Assembly: GCA_944325555.1 (NCBI GenBank)
Contig: CALVAN010000009.1
Coordinates: 1 to 64,000 of the forward strand
DNA length: 64,000 bases
Direction: 5' to 3'
Source: Candidatus Gastranaerophilales bacterium
GTDB lineage: Bacteria > Cyanobacteriota > Vampirovibrionia > Gastranaerophilales > Gastranaerophilaceae
Below are positions 16,710 through 24,675 of the stretch, piece after piece. The translations under genes were made by a program, and so were the position numbers. The notes under the pieces were generated by a model, which saw only the letters and a program-made list of their open reading frames with translations, did no database searches and was not told the DNA's origin. The first letter of the stretch is position 1. Each line of letters opens with the position of its first letter.

Positions 16710-17720
16710 TTACTGTTTACTTCTTGATGAAGCGAAGTTGTGCTGGTTCAACAGTTTGAGCTTGTCACCGAGCATCATTTTTTCCGCATCTTCAAGGATT
16801 TTTACTACAAAATATCCGTTTTCTCCGTCACTTCTGGCTTTTTTGCCATTTTCAATACATTTTACAAAGTGTTCGCATTCAAGTTTCAGCGGTTCTATTT
16901 CAATGTAGTCAAGTGCAACATTGCTGCCTGAGTTTGGTTTGTCGTTTTTGAATACCTGCAGTTTGTTTTCTTTTAATGTGTCATCAAACATTGCAGAACC
17001 TTTTGTTCCTCTTAACATGAGGTTTACACGTTTTTGAGGGTGAATCCAGCTGTCGGAAATATGAGCGATACAGCCTGATTCGTATTCGATTTCGATATGG
17101 GTAATATCCATAATCTCGTTACCTTCAGAGCTTACACCCATTGCGGAAATAACCTGTGCAGGTTCTTCGCCTAAAATATAGCTGACCATCGAAACATCAT
17201 GAGGTGCCAAATCCCACATAACACTTCTGTCATTTTTAAAGTAGTTGATGTTCAATCTGTCGGATTGAACATATTTTATGTCACCGAGTTCTCCCGATGC
17301 AACAATCATTTTTAATCTGTTAACCGCAGGATGGTATAAAAGCAGGTGACCTACCATCAGTACCAAATTTTTGGATTCCGCAAGCTCTTTTAATATAAGA
17401 GCCTCTTTGCTTGCCGTAGCAATCGGTTTTTCCACATAGACATGTTTGCCTGCTTCAAGAGCCTGTTTTACAAGTTTAAAGTGTGTGTGGCTCGGGGTTG
17501 CAATAACAACCGCATTAATATCTTTGTTGTTTAAAACTTCGTTAAAGTCAGGTGTGGTATAAACTTCCGGATAATCCGCTTTGACTCTGTTTCTGTTTTC
17601 TTCATCCATATCGCAGACGGTGTGCAGGTAGTTGAGGTTGTAAAAATTTCTTACAAGGTTTTTCCCCCAGATGCCCGCTCCTAATACCGCTACTTTGGTG
17701 GTTGGTTTTGCTGAACTCAT
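16710..17720 (-). CDS. Gfo/Idh/MocA-family NAD(P)-dependent oxidoreductase
   Basis: 336 residues. N-terminal Rossmann domain VAVLGAGIWGKNLVR; D-M-D-E after the second strand suggests NAD(H). VIATPSHTHFKLVKQALEAGKHVYVEKPIA contains the family EKP Lys, and DLAPHDVSMVSYILGEEP carries the His of the active site. Closest in layout to sugar dehydrogenases acting on UDP-GlcNAc-type sugars (WlbA-like), but the substrate cannot be read from sequence. AGGGG precedes the ATG by 8 nt. The pair with the CDP-alcohol transferase gene may serve envelope biosynthesis, which is inference. Confidence 0.85.
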   Translation of the reverse strand: MSSAKPTTKVAVLGAGIWGKNLVRNFYNLNYLHTVCDMDEENRNRVKADYPEVYTTPDFNEVLNNKDINAVVIATPSHTHFKLVKQALEAGKHVYVEKPIATASKEALILKELAESKNLVLMVGHLLLYHPAVNRLKMIVASGELGDIKYVQSDRLNINYFKNDRSVMWDLAPHDVSMVSYILGEEPAQVISAMGVSSEGNEIMDITHIEIEYESGCIAHISDSWIHPQKRVNLMLRGTKGSAMFDDTLKENKLQVFKNDKPNSGSNVALDYIEIEPLKLECEHFVKCIENGKKARSDGENGYFVVKILEDAEKMMLGDKLKLLNQHNFASSRSKQ

Positions 17721-17853
17721 TTATAATCCCCTGTCGAACTATTCTAATTAACCAATTATATCAACGTAAAAAACAAAAAATCAAATTAATATTGTATAAA
17801 GGTAATATTTATGTAACATTGTAATGTAAGCAGGTATTTTTATTATTTTAAAA

Positions 17854-18123
17854 TGTCTGAGTGGGACCTCGCTTGTACCCAAGGGCATCCTGATTTGTAT
17901 GGCTCGCCTTCGGCTTGCCAACAACTCAAGCTAGGAGTGGTACACACTCTGCCGAGCAAACAATCCAGTGAATTGTTTGTGAGAGGTAGCGAGAGGCGCA
18001 AAATCCAAGATTTTACGGAAGTGACCCCTTGCACTTGTTGCGGGTACCCTTGTTGTATAGCCAATATTGTACTTGTTTATTGTACCCGTTCAATAAGTTG
18101 TCGGGGTCAGTTGACTATATGAA
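17854..18123 (+). repeat. structured dispersed element, copy B
   Basis: Full-length copy, about 270 bp, running antisense to both flanking minus-strand genes. Left stem CCTCGCTTG with CAAGCTAGG; variable hairpin CAAACAAT (17957-17964) with ATTGTTTG (17972-17979), followed by TGAGAGGTAGCGAG. The 3' domain has the same nested stems as copy A (TGACCCC 18022-18028 with GGGGTCA 18103-18109). It fills most of the 414-bp gap between the oxidoreductase and kinase genes. No coding content. Confidence 0.88.
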
Positions 18124-18134
18124 AATTATTAAGT

Positions 18135-19178
18135 CTATACTTCTTCCACTCTGAAGGCAGGTGTTTGTTTTAATCTTTCTTCCATCTGCTCAAAGGTCAG
18201 GAACCCTTCTTGAGCTCCGAAATGTGATACAACGGATGCTGCATTTACTGAAGCCAGCATAAGTGATTTTTTGATATCCCAGTTTGTATATTCCAAAGCT
18301 GCCGTAAAGGTGGACGACAAAGCATCGCCGGCTCCGAGGGTACTAACTACTTTAGCAGGAAATTCAGGACAACGATAGTACTTTTGTCCGTCAAATGCAT
18401 AAACGCCGTGTTTACCATCAGTTATAATAACAACTTTTGCATCGGTTGATTTCAGTTTGTCGAGCATAGCTCTGACATCAGGGTGGATTGCTTCCGAAGA
18501 AAAACATTCCGTTTTGGTGTCGGGGCGCACCTGGATTTTTGTAACCAGTGAAGCCTCTTCTTTGTTCATTACCACAACTTCAGCGGTTGCAAGAATTTTT
18601 TCAAAATATTTAAGTCCTCTTTTAAGGCTTGAACTGCCGGGGTTTATTGCAACGTTTGTGTTATGCTCTTCCGCAAAATGGGCAAGTTTGTCCAAGACAG
18701 CTCCGGATTCTCCGTTAAGAGGTGCGATATAGAGCCATTTTGCTTTTTTCACGGCATCAAAATTTATATCCTCTTCTTTAATTTTTCCGTTTGCTCCACG
18801 ATATGCGAGCACTGTTCTGTTACCTTCAAAACTTAGTAAAATGACAGAAGAACCGGAATTATCCGTTTTGCTTTTTACGACAAGAGAAGTATCAACACCG
18901 GCTTGTTCGACTTTTTCTAAAATATTGCGGCCTTGGAAATCATCGCCGATTTTGAATATGGCAGAGGTTCTTGCCCCCAGATGTGCAAAATTTGCCGCTG
19001 CATTAAGACCGCCGCCGCCTACAGCAGTTTTATAACTTTCTACTTCAACTTTTGCTCCGTACGGATATGACATAAATTCAAAACCGTTCTCTTTTGTGCT
19101 TACGGAAACAACATTTGCAGCATCTGATTCTACAAAGGAATCTATTGTTGCACTCCCTATTGTAATAACATCAAACAT
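18135..19178 (-). CDS. PfkB-family carbohydrate/nucleoside kinase
   Basis: 347 residues. PfkB features: early 'GSATIDSFVE', the GGGLNAAANFAHLGA substrate/lid region, DDFQGRNILEKVEQAGVDTS, and the C-terminal ATP/anion-hole signature TLGAGDALSSTFTAALE with the catalytic Asp. Members phosphorylate ribose, fructose-phosphates, adenosine or similar. The lid and loop sequences do not let me choose. A good RBS (GGGAG) precedes the ATG. It ends only 12 bp from the right end of repeat copy B. Confidence 0.85.
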   Translation of the reverse strand: MFDVITIGSATIDSFVESDAANVVSVSTKENGFEFMSYPYGAKVEVESYKTAVGGGGLNAAANFAHLGARTSAIFKIGDDFQGRNILEKVEQAGVDTSLVVKSKTDNSGSSVILLSFEGNRTVLAYRGANGKIKEEDINFDAVKKAKWLYIAPLNGESGAVLDKLAHFAEEHNTNVAINPGSSSLKRGLKYFEKILATAEVVVMNKEEASLVTKIQVRPDTKTECFSSEAIHPDVRAMLDKLKSTDAKVVIITDGKHGVYAFDGQKYYRCPEFPAKVVSTLGAGDALSSTFTAALEYTNWDIKKSLMLASVNAASVVSHFGAQEGFLTFEQMEERLKQTPAFRVEEV

Positions 19179-19222
19179 ATTCTTCTCCCTCTATTAAATT
19201 ATATTTTTTTCGGCTGTAAAAA

Positions 19223-20137
19223 TTATGCCCTCGGATGTGTACTATCATACACTGCTTTTAGTCGTTCTGTCGATACATGGGTATAAATTTGTGTATTTGA
19301 TATCGAAGCGTGACCCAAAAGCTCTTGTACAACCCTTAAATCGGCTCCGTTTTCAAGCAGCTTTGTTGCAAAACTGTGACGGAACACGTGAGGCGTAACT
19401 TTTTTAGGTAGTTCTATTTTTTTTACAATATCGTTTAATGCTGTTCTTATACTTTGTGGTTGCAGCCTGTAGCCTGTTTTATTTATAAAAATCGGACTGT
19501 TTTCGTTTTCTTCCGGTGTAGAGCCTTCTTCTGCCACCATATAACGCACGGTTTTTATATATTTTTCCAAAAAATCTTTTGCCCGCTGCGAAACCAGAAC
19601 TATCCTTTCTTTTGCACCTTTACCCATAACGGTAATTTCGTTTTCATCTAGATTCAGGTTCCCGAAATTTAAATTGCTCAGCTCGGAAATTCGCATGCCG
19701 GTTGCATATAAAAGTTCAAGTATTGTGCGGTTGCGATATCCTGCAGGGGTAGAAATTTTTATATTGTTTAAAATCTGTTCAATTTCTTTGCCGGTTAAAA
19801 ATTTGGGCAGACTTTTGTTTTTCTTTGGAGCGTGTACACTGTTTGCGGGGTTTGTTTCTATGATTTTTTCCCTGTACAAAAATCTGTAAAAAGTTCTTAT
19901 TGCGGCAATTTTTCGTGACAGAGTGGTTTTGGAATAGTTAAATCTTTGAATAAAAATAAGATAATCTTTAAGTTTTGTGTGGTCAGTTTGCTCTATCGGG
20001 GTCGTATCAAGCCACAGCAGAAAACTTAAAATATCTGAATTGTACGCACGTATTGTGTGTTTGGAAAAGTTTTTTTCAACTTCCAGATAAATTAAAAAAT
20101 CTTTTAAATATCTTTTAGTAATCTCACTTAGCCCCAT
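19223..20137 (-). CDS. xerD: tyrosine recombinase XerC/XerD
   Basis: 304 residues, the usual Xer length. The N-terminal SAM-like core-binding domain (LIYLEVEKNFSKHTIRAYNSDI) is followed by the catalytic domain with the full set of active residues: Arg in ATGMRISEL, Lys in MGKGAKER, H-x-x-R in HVFRHSFAT, His in LLGHASISNTQIYTHV and nucleophile Tyr in that same block. It resolves chromosome dimers at dif, and no dif-like site was recognised here. The mRNA is predicted leaderless. A phage origin is unlikely, because the neighbours are housekeeping genes and no att sites are visible. Confidence 0.92.
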   Translation of the reverse strand: MGLSEITKRYLKDFLIYLEVEKNFSKHTIRAYNSDILSFLLWLDTTPIEQTDHTKLKDYLIFIQRFNYSKTTLSRKIAAIRTFYRFLYREKIIETNPANSVHAPKKNKSLPKFLTGKEIEQILNNIKISTPAGYRNRTILELLYATGMRISELSNLNFGNLNLDENEITVMGKGAKERIVLVSQRAKDFLEKYIKTVRYMVAEEGSTPEENENSPIFINKTGYRLQPQSIRTALNDIVKKIELPKKVTPHVFRHSFATKLLENGADLRVVQELLGHASISNTQIYTHVSTERLKAVYDSTHPRA

Positions 20138-20145
20138 AATTACCT

Positions 20146-20174
20146 ATTATACGCACATTAGACGGTTTGTGCAA
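20146..20174 (-). promoter_or_regulatory. xerD promoter producing a leaderless mRNA
   Basis: On the minus strand, TTGCAC (20174-20169), a 17-nt spacer, TATAAT (20151-20146) and then only 8 nt to the ATG at 20137. No Shine-Dalgarno can fit after the expected start point. Confidence 0.65.
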
Positions 20175-20319
20175 AATATTTTTTGCAGGATTTTGCCTGT
20201 TATACTGTAATGTTTCAATTTATTACAAAATTTTATTTTTCCGCATATTCGACAGAACAAATGTTTTTATATATACAAGGGAATTTATAACTAAACTAAA
20301 TTTTGGGGATAAGGTAAAA

Positions 20320-20808
20320 ATGACAACAGTCAAGTCAACATCCGGTGATGTTGTATTACAAAAGCAAATGCAGGCATGGCGCCGGTCATCAATGATGACT
20401 GATAATATGCTGGAGTACCTGCAAGAAAACAACAAACGTTTAGCAAAATTACACGAAAAATATTTGGCGGATCAGAAAAAATCCAATACATATAAATTGC
20501 AAAAGCAAATTGCTGCTGTGGACACAAAAATACTCGGCAACAGAGAAAGTCTTGAGAAAAATCTTAACAATATTGCAGCGTTAAAACGTTTATATTGGGG
20601 GATGAACAGCAATTATGACCACTCTTTAGACTCTATTATTTCTAAAATCCGAAGCAGCGAGTTTGTACTTGAACAAACCTTGTATGAAATAAAAAAGAAT
20701 AACACGGAAGCTAACAGTTTGAATATTGGAGAATCAACCGCAGCAAAAAATAACGGGGTATTCAATAACAATTTAAAACCGTCATCAACGCCGAACACCT
20801 CGGTATAA
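20320..20808 (+). CDS. hypothetical coiled-coil protein, paralog 1
   Basis: 162 residues from the ATG at 20320, with AAGG 5 nt upstream; the longer reading from 20167 lacks an RBS. Sequence VVLQKQMQAW near the start, then long charged helices (YLQENNKRLAKLHEKYL and following), no signal peptide. It is a paralog of the next gene (20940): both share VKxxxxDxxLQKQxQA, the EDYNKRLEQ-like stretch and the central YDxSLDxxIxKxR. Function unknown. The two copies also share about 70 bases of upstream DNA, which indicates a tandem duplication of gene plus leader. Confidence 0.7.
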   Translation: MTTVKSTSGDVVLQKQMQAWRRSSMMTDNMLEYLQENNKRLAKLHEKYLADQKKSNTYKLQKQIAAVDTKILGNRESLEKNLNNIAALKRLYWGMNSNYDHSLDSIISKIRSSEFVLEQTLYEIKKNNTEANSLNIGESTAAKNNGVFNNNLKPSSTPNTSV

Positions 20809-20939
20809 TTGCCGGTTACAACGCAACAAAGATTGTATCAAATTATTAAAAATTTTCATATGTGCGCAATTTTTACCGGCAAAATGTTTTTATATATTTA
20901 GGGAAGATTATAACTAAATTGAATTTGGGGAAAGGTAAA

Positions 20940-21452
20940 ATGACATACACAGTCAAAGCAATGTCATCGGATCCGATACTGCAAAAACAGCTGCAGGCGT
21001 TTTATACAACTTCACAGTTGTCAAGGGGCGCAACGGAATCCATAGAAGATTACAACAAACGATTAGAACAATACAGAGCAGAATTACAGGAAAAAATCAA
21101 AGCACAGAATACTGAGCTCCTGCAAAATAAAATTGCAGGAATTAATCCAAGCATTAATTCCAATATGGAAGATTTAAAGAATGCTTATTCAAAAATTGAT
21201 TCTTTAAAATTCTGGCAGTTTGCGCTTGACCGTTACGATAATTCACTTGACGGACAGATTGCAAAGCTGAAAAGACAACAAAATCTTATACAGCAAAAAA
21301 TAGATGAACTGAAAAAAGGTAAAGAAGACGGCTCACGTCTTGATTTAAGAAACGGCAGCCCGTTTAATTCTGCACCGGAAGCTGCTGCACAAACGGTAAT
21401 GTTTGACAGCGACGATGTAATGGCTACCGGACAGCGCAACCTTTTTGTTTAA
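20940..21452 (+). CDS. hypothetical coiled-coil protein, paralog 2
   Basis: 170 residues from the ATG at 20940, preceded by GGGGAAAGG. Mostly helical and charged, with the block RYDNSLDGQIAKLKRQQNLI near the middle. Clear paralog of the preceding gene: the upstream ATGTTTTTATATAT stretch, TATAACTAAA and GGGG(AT)AAGGTAAAA are shared. No recognisable domain. The stop codon overlaps the convergent rimO stop by 4 bases, so it is an unusually tight tail-to-tail junction with no terminator between. Confidence 0.7.
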   Translation: MTYTVKAMSSDPILQKQLQAFYTTSQLSRGATESIEDYNKRLEQYRAELQEKIKAQNTELLQNKIAGINPSINSNMEDLKNAYSKIDSLKFWQFALDRYDNSLDGQIAKLKRQQNLIQQKIDELKKGKEDGSRLDLRNGSPFNSAPEAAAQTVMFDSDDVMATGQRNLFV

Positions 21453-22771
21453 TCCATAACACCGTATAAATCGTAATCGTCGCAGCCTGTGATTTTTACG
21501 ATTTCAATATCACCCGGAACAAGCAATTCATCATTTTTTATATATACAAGCCCGTCAACTTCAGGAGCATCTCTGTAAGAACGGGCTATTGTTGTGCCTT
21601 CGTCGGTTATTGATTCAATTATACAGGGAATTTCTTTCCCGATAAAAGTTTGGTTAACTTCAAGTGATATTTGTTTTTGAAGTTTCATCAGTTTGTTTCT
21701 GCGTTGTTTTTTTATTCGTGACGGAATTTGAGAAGGCAGAGTGTCCGCATAAGTGTCTTTTTCTCTTGAAAATTCAAATGCTCCCATTTTGTCGAACTTT
21801 GCCCATTTTGTAAATTCATACAAATGGTCAAACATTTCCTGCGTTTCTCCTGGGTAGCCAACGATAAAAGTTGTGCGTATAGCAACATCTTTGATTTTTT
21901 TTCTGAGTTTTTCTATAAAGAGCCTGTAATCCATAACAGGTCTACGCATTGCTTTAAGCATTTCCGGATGGGAATGCTGAAGCGGGATATCAACGTATTT
22001 TACAACCTTATCACACTTTGCATATGTTTCAATCAGCTCGTCATCAAACATCGACGGGTAGGTGTACATTACACGTATCCAGTTTATTTCTTCGAGTTTG
22101 TTTAGTTCTTTTAAAAGTTTTGCAAGTGACGGCTTTTTATAAAGGTCAATGCCGTAGGCTGTTGTATCCTGTGCGATAAGAACTATTTCTGATACCCCTT
22201 TTTGTCCCAGCTCTTTTGCTTCTTTTACAATATTTTCTATTGTTCTGGAACGGTAAGGCCCTCTTAGCTTTGGAATAACGCAATATCCGCAGTTGTAGTT
22301 ACAGCCTTCAGCAATTTTTACATAAGAGCTTGCCCCCACTGTAATTTGCTGTCTTTGTGCGTTTTCCGGATAAATGTAGACGGGTTCTTTTGACACTGCG
22401 CAAAAATAATCTTTGTTTAGTGCTGCCGATTTTACGGCATCAACAATTTTTTCAAGGTCCGATGTCCCCAGCATTGCAACTGCTTCCGGTACGGCTTTTT
22501 TAAGCTCGTCTTGATGTTTTTGCGCAAGACATCCGGCAATGATTATTTTTTTTCCTTTTGATGCTGTTTCTATTATTGATTGTACGGATTCTCTCTCTGC
22601 ATCGTGAATAAATGAGCAGGTGTTTATTATTACAATATCGGCTTCGTCGTCGTTTAAAGTGATATCAAAGCCGTTTTGCGCAAGCAGACCGAGCATAAGC
22701 TCCGAATCCACAAGGTTTTTGGCGCAGCCGTGATTTATTAATGCAATTTTTGAAATTTTATTGTTTTTCAT
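21449..22771 (-). CDS. rimO: ribosomal protein S12 methylthiotransferase RimO
   Basis: 440 residues from the ATG at 22771; a 48-residue in-frame extension is hydrophobic and unlike the family. N-terminal UPF0004 domain with cluster Cys in NHGCAKNLVDSE, INTCSFI and IAGCLAQ; radical SAM domain with CNYNCGYCVIPKLRGPYRSR (CxxxCxxC); C-terminal TRAM domain ending VKITGCDDYDLYGVM. It methylthiolates a conserved Asp of ribosomal protein S12 using two 4Fe-4S clusters. Upstream on the minus strand, TATACA lies 8 nt from the ATG, so the transcript may be leaderless. Confidence 0.95.
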   Translation of the reverse strand: MKNNKISKIALINHGCAKNLVDSELMLGLLAQNGFDITLNDDEADIVIINTCSFIHDAERESVQSIIETASKGKKIIIAGCLAQKHQDELKKAVPEAVAMLGTSDLEKIVDAVKSAALNKDYFCAVSKEPVYIYPENAQRQQITVGASSYVKIAEGCNYNCGYCVIPKLRGPYRSRTIENIVKEAKELGQKGVSEIVLIAQDTTAYGIDLYKKPSLAKLLKELNKLEEINWIRVMYTYPSMFDDELIETYAKCDKVVKYVDIPLQHSHPEMLKAMRRPVMDYRLFIEKLRKKIKDVAIRTTFIVGYPGETQEMFDHLYEFTKWAKFDKMGAFEFSREKDTYADTLPSQIPSRIKKQRRNKLMKLQKQISLEVNQTFIGKEIPCIIESITDEGTTIARSYRDAPEVDGLVYIKNDELLVPGDIEIVKITGCDDYDLYGVMD

Positions 22772-22923
22772 AAAAACATTGTATATGAAAAATACAAAGT
22801 AGCATACAAAAACGCTTTCAGGCAGAAGTTGCAGGTGGCTTTTTTTATTTGTTTTAAAAGTATTGTTTAATATAACAAAACAAACATCCTCCTTTACAAT
22901 TCTACAAAGTACCATGACAAAAT

Positions 22924-22952
22924 GTTGCGCCTGCGTTAATATTTAATATATA
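22924..22952 (+). promoter_or_regulatory. probable promoter
   Basis: TTGCGC (22924-22929), a 17-nt spacer and TATATA (22947-22952). Start would be near 22959, giving a leader of about 170 nt to the RBS-supported ATG at 23131. Confidence 0.5.
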
Positions 22953-23130
22953 AGTCAGACTAATGAGGAACAGGGCTATTAACGACAAATTTTCCGATAA
23001 TTCCGGTTCTAACTTAAACAATAAGGCTGCACAAAAGCCTAATCAAAATATAAATTCGGCTGCAAATTCAGGAACAAATTCCGATAAAAATTTGAGTGCT
23101 AAGGGTAATTTTAATATTAAAGGGGAAAAT

Positions 23131-23580
23131 ATGACAAGTCCGATGACACAAACCAATCCAATGGTTGATATGAATGATAAAAGCAATTTGAGTGCATCGT
23201 CACTTTTGTCAAAAGCCGGTGTGCCTATTTCCCATATCGTTGCTGCCGATAATTACATGTTTGTCAAAAAAATTTACGGCACTCCTGTTGTAAAAAGCCG
23301 TATTACCAACAAAGATAAAGCTCTTTTGGGAAAATATGATTTTAATCAGCTTGAATACACAACCGTAAAACAAATCAATGAAGAACTTGAACTGTTAAAA
23401 AAATGGTCGTCTTCTTTAGATAAAAGTCTTAAGGCAGATGCTGACAATATAATTGATATCAGGTTAAAAGAGTTAAAATATCTTGCTGCCTGTCGTTACA
23501 CGCTTATCACAAATGAAATTTACAACGGATATATAGCTCTCGAAAAATATTTTGAGGATATTTCCAAGTATTCAATATAA
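23131..23580 (+). CDS. hypothetical protein
   Basis: 149 residues from the ATG at 23131, chosen because AGGGG stands 5-6 nt upstream. The same frame is open back to an ATG at 22963, but that extension is a low-complexity Asn/Ser/Lys stretch. The protein has a disordered start (SPMTQTNPMVDMNDKSN) and helical remainder with YTTVKQINEELELLKKWSSSLDK. No signal peptide or known family. The leader GGGGAAAATATGACA resembles those of the two paralogous genes at 20320 and 20940, hinting at one small-protein family or shared regulation. Confidence 0.55.
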   Translation: MTSPMTQTNPMVDMNDKSNLSASSLLSKAGVPISHIVAADNYMFVKKIYGTPVVKSRITNKDKALLGKYDFNQLEYTTVKQINEELELLKKWSSSLDKSLKADADNIIDIRLKELKYLAACRYTLITNEIYNGYIALEKYFEDISKYSI

Positions 23581-23699
23581 ATATAAACGATAAAAATAAA
23601 TATTAAAAATTGTAAAAATTGCAAAATTATATATCAAATATTAGATATTCAATGTTTTATCTTATATATAGGTAAATGTGTGAAAGATAAGGAAGTGTT

Positions 23700-24149
23700 A
23701 TGTCTAAAGTTTTATTTTTAGTATCACCTACATTAAATTCTTTTGTGGATAGAAGAAAAGGTACAACAGGTAACAAAATTGACTGTGCTATGCAGCACTT
23801 TAAAAACTCTGCTATATCAAATGTTCAAATTGGTGCGGTAGCAGGTGCAACCGCATTAATCGGCAAAGGCGTGTTCCAATCAGCAGTTAAAAAATACCCA
23901 GCACTGGCAATACAATTAGAAGGCAAAGGTATATTAACAAAACTTGCAAAATACATTAGCGCCGCTCCAAAACCCGTAAAAGTTGCAGCCGGTGCATTAA
24001 TAGGTTTGAGTCTGCTTGTCAGAACATACAACAAAGGTAAAATTGAACAAAAATACTTAGACCGTGCTCAATTTGTTGACCACACATTTACATTGGATGG
24101 TGAAGGAGCTAAAGCTCAAAAACTCGCTGACACAACAAAAACTAAGTAA
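23700..24149 (+). CDS. hypothetical protein with two hydrophobic helices
   Basis: 149 residues, AAGGAAG upstream of the ATG. Two moderately hydrophobic stretches (SNVQIGAVAGATALIGKGVF and VKVAAGALIGLSLLVRTYN) suggest a small inner-membrane protein with a charged C-terminal tail. The beginning, LVSPTLNSFVDRRKGTTGNK, is polar. No family recognised; probably lineage-specific. Codon use resembles well-expressed genes of the window, and a strong terminator follows, so it is likely a real monocistronic gene. Confidence 0.65.
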   Translation: MSKVLFLVSPTLNSFVDRRKGTTGNKIDCAMQHFKNSAISNVQIGAVAGATALIGKGVFQSAVKKYPALAIQLEGKGILTKLAKYISAAPKPVKVAAGALIGLSLLVRTYNKGKIEQKYLDRAQFVDHTFTLDGEGAKAQKLADTTKTK

Positions 24150-24201
24150 ACAAAATACATAACACTGCTTAGGTAATATAGTTCATAAGATACTTAAGTG
24201 T

Positions 24202-24235
24202 AAACAGTTTGTATGGAAATACAAACTGTTTTTTT
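24202..24235 (+). terminator. rho-independent terminator
   Basis: AAACAGTTTGTA (24202-24213) and TACAAACTGTTT (24220-24231) form a perfect 12-bp stem with a 6-nt loop, followed by a T run. Confidence 0.92.
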
Positions 24236-24313
24236 ATGCCTTTGTAAGTAAGCTCAAAAATATTTTGCACTCAGATTGACTATGGATTTTATCTCAATTT
24301 ATATATTTTTCTG

Positions 24314-24342
24314 GTGACAATTATTTTTAACTCGGATATAAT
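24314..24342 (+). promoter_or_regulatory. consensus-like promoter of a leaderless gene
   Basis: GTGACA (24314-24319), 17-nt spacer, TATAAT (24337-24342), then 7 nt to the ATG at 24350. The expected start point is the start codon itself or one base before it. Confidence 0.7.
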
Positions 24343-24349
24343 ATATTTT

Positions 24350-24670
24350 ATGGATAAGGCGGAAGAATTAAAAATTATAGAAGATATGCAGGCTGTTGTT
24401 GCACAGATGAAAGCCGATGATATAGAAGAAAATCCCGACTGCGAGTTTGAAGGGTTTGATTGTCAGTGCTGCGGAGAAGAAAAATCAATAGCCGGTTCTG
24501 TAGTTTATGACGGAATCCGAATTTGTAACGATTGTGTTTTGCTTGCAGAAATAGGTTTTGCCCTTGGCAAAATTAAAAATATTCAAGATTTAATAACAAA
24601 TATGGAAGACAAAAAACTGGAGGCTCAGTGTAATTTCTTAAAACAGGAAGAAACAGAGCACAATAACTGA
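24350..24670 (+). CDS. small zinc-ribbon protein (ClpX N-domain-like C4 finger)
   Basis: 106 residues. The ATG at 24350 is set by the promoter just upstream; a GTG-initiated frame from 24314 would lie inside the -35 box. Central CQCCGEEKSIAGSVVYDGIRICNDC has the Cx2C-x18-20-Cx2C spacing and the 'CxxCG...vyICdxCv' wording of the ClpX zinc-binding domain. No ATPase domain follows. N- and C-terminal parts are acidic helices. Possible adaptor or regulatory protein, which is inference. It sits 5 bases before the LptF/G gene and is probably cotranscribed with it. Confidence 0.65.
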   Translation: MDKAEELKIIEDMQAVVAQMKADDIEENPDCEFEGFDCQCCGEEKSIAGSVVYDGIRICNDCVLLAEIGFALGKIKNIQDLITNMEDKKLEAQCNFLKQEETEHNN

Positions 24671-24675
24671 ATAAA

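Noticed and set aside
17853-18122. 89-codon plus-strand and 73-codon minus-strand ORFs between the oxidoreductase and kinase genes
   Set aside because: Both lie completely inside repeat copy B, which is explained by RNA structure.
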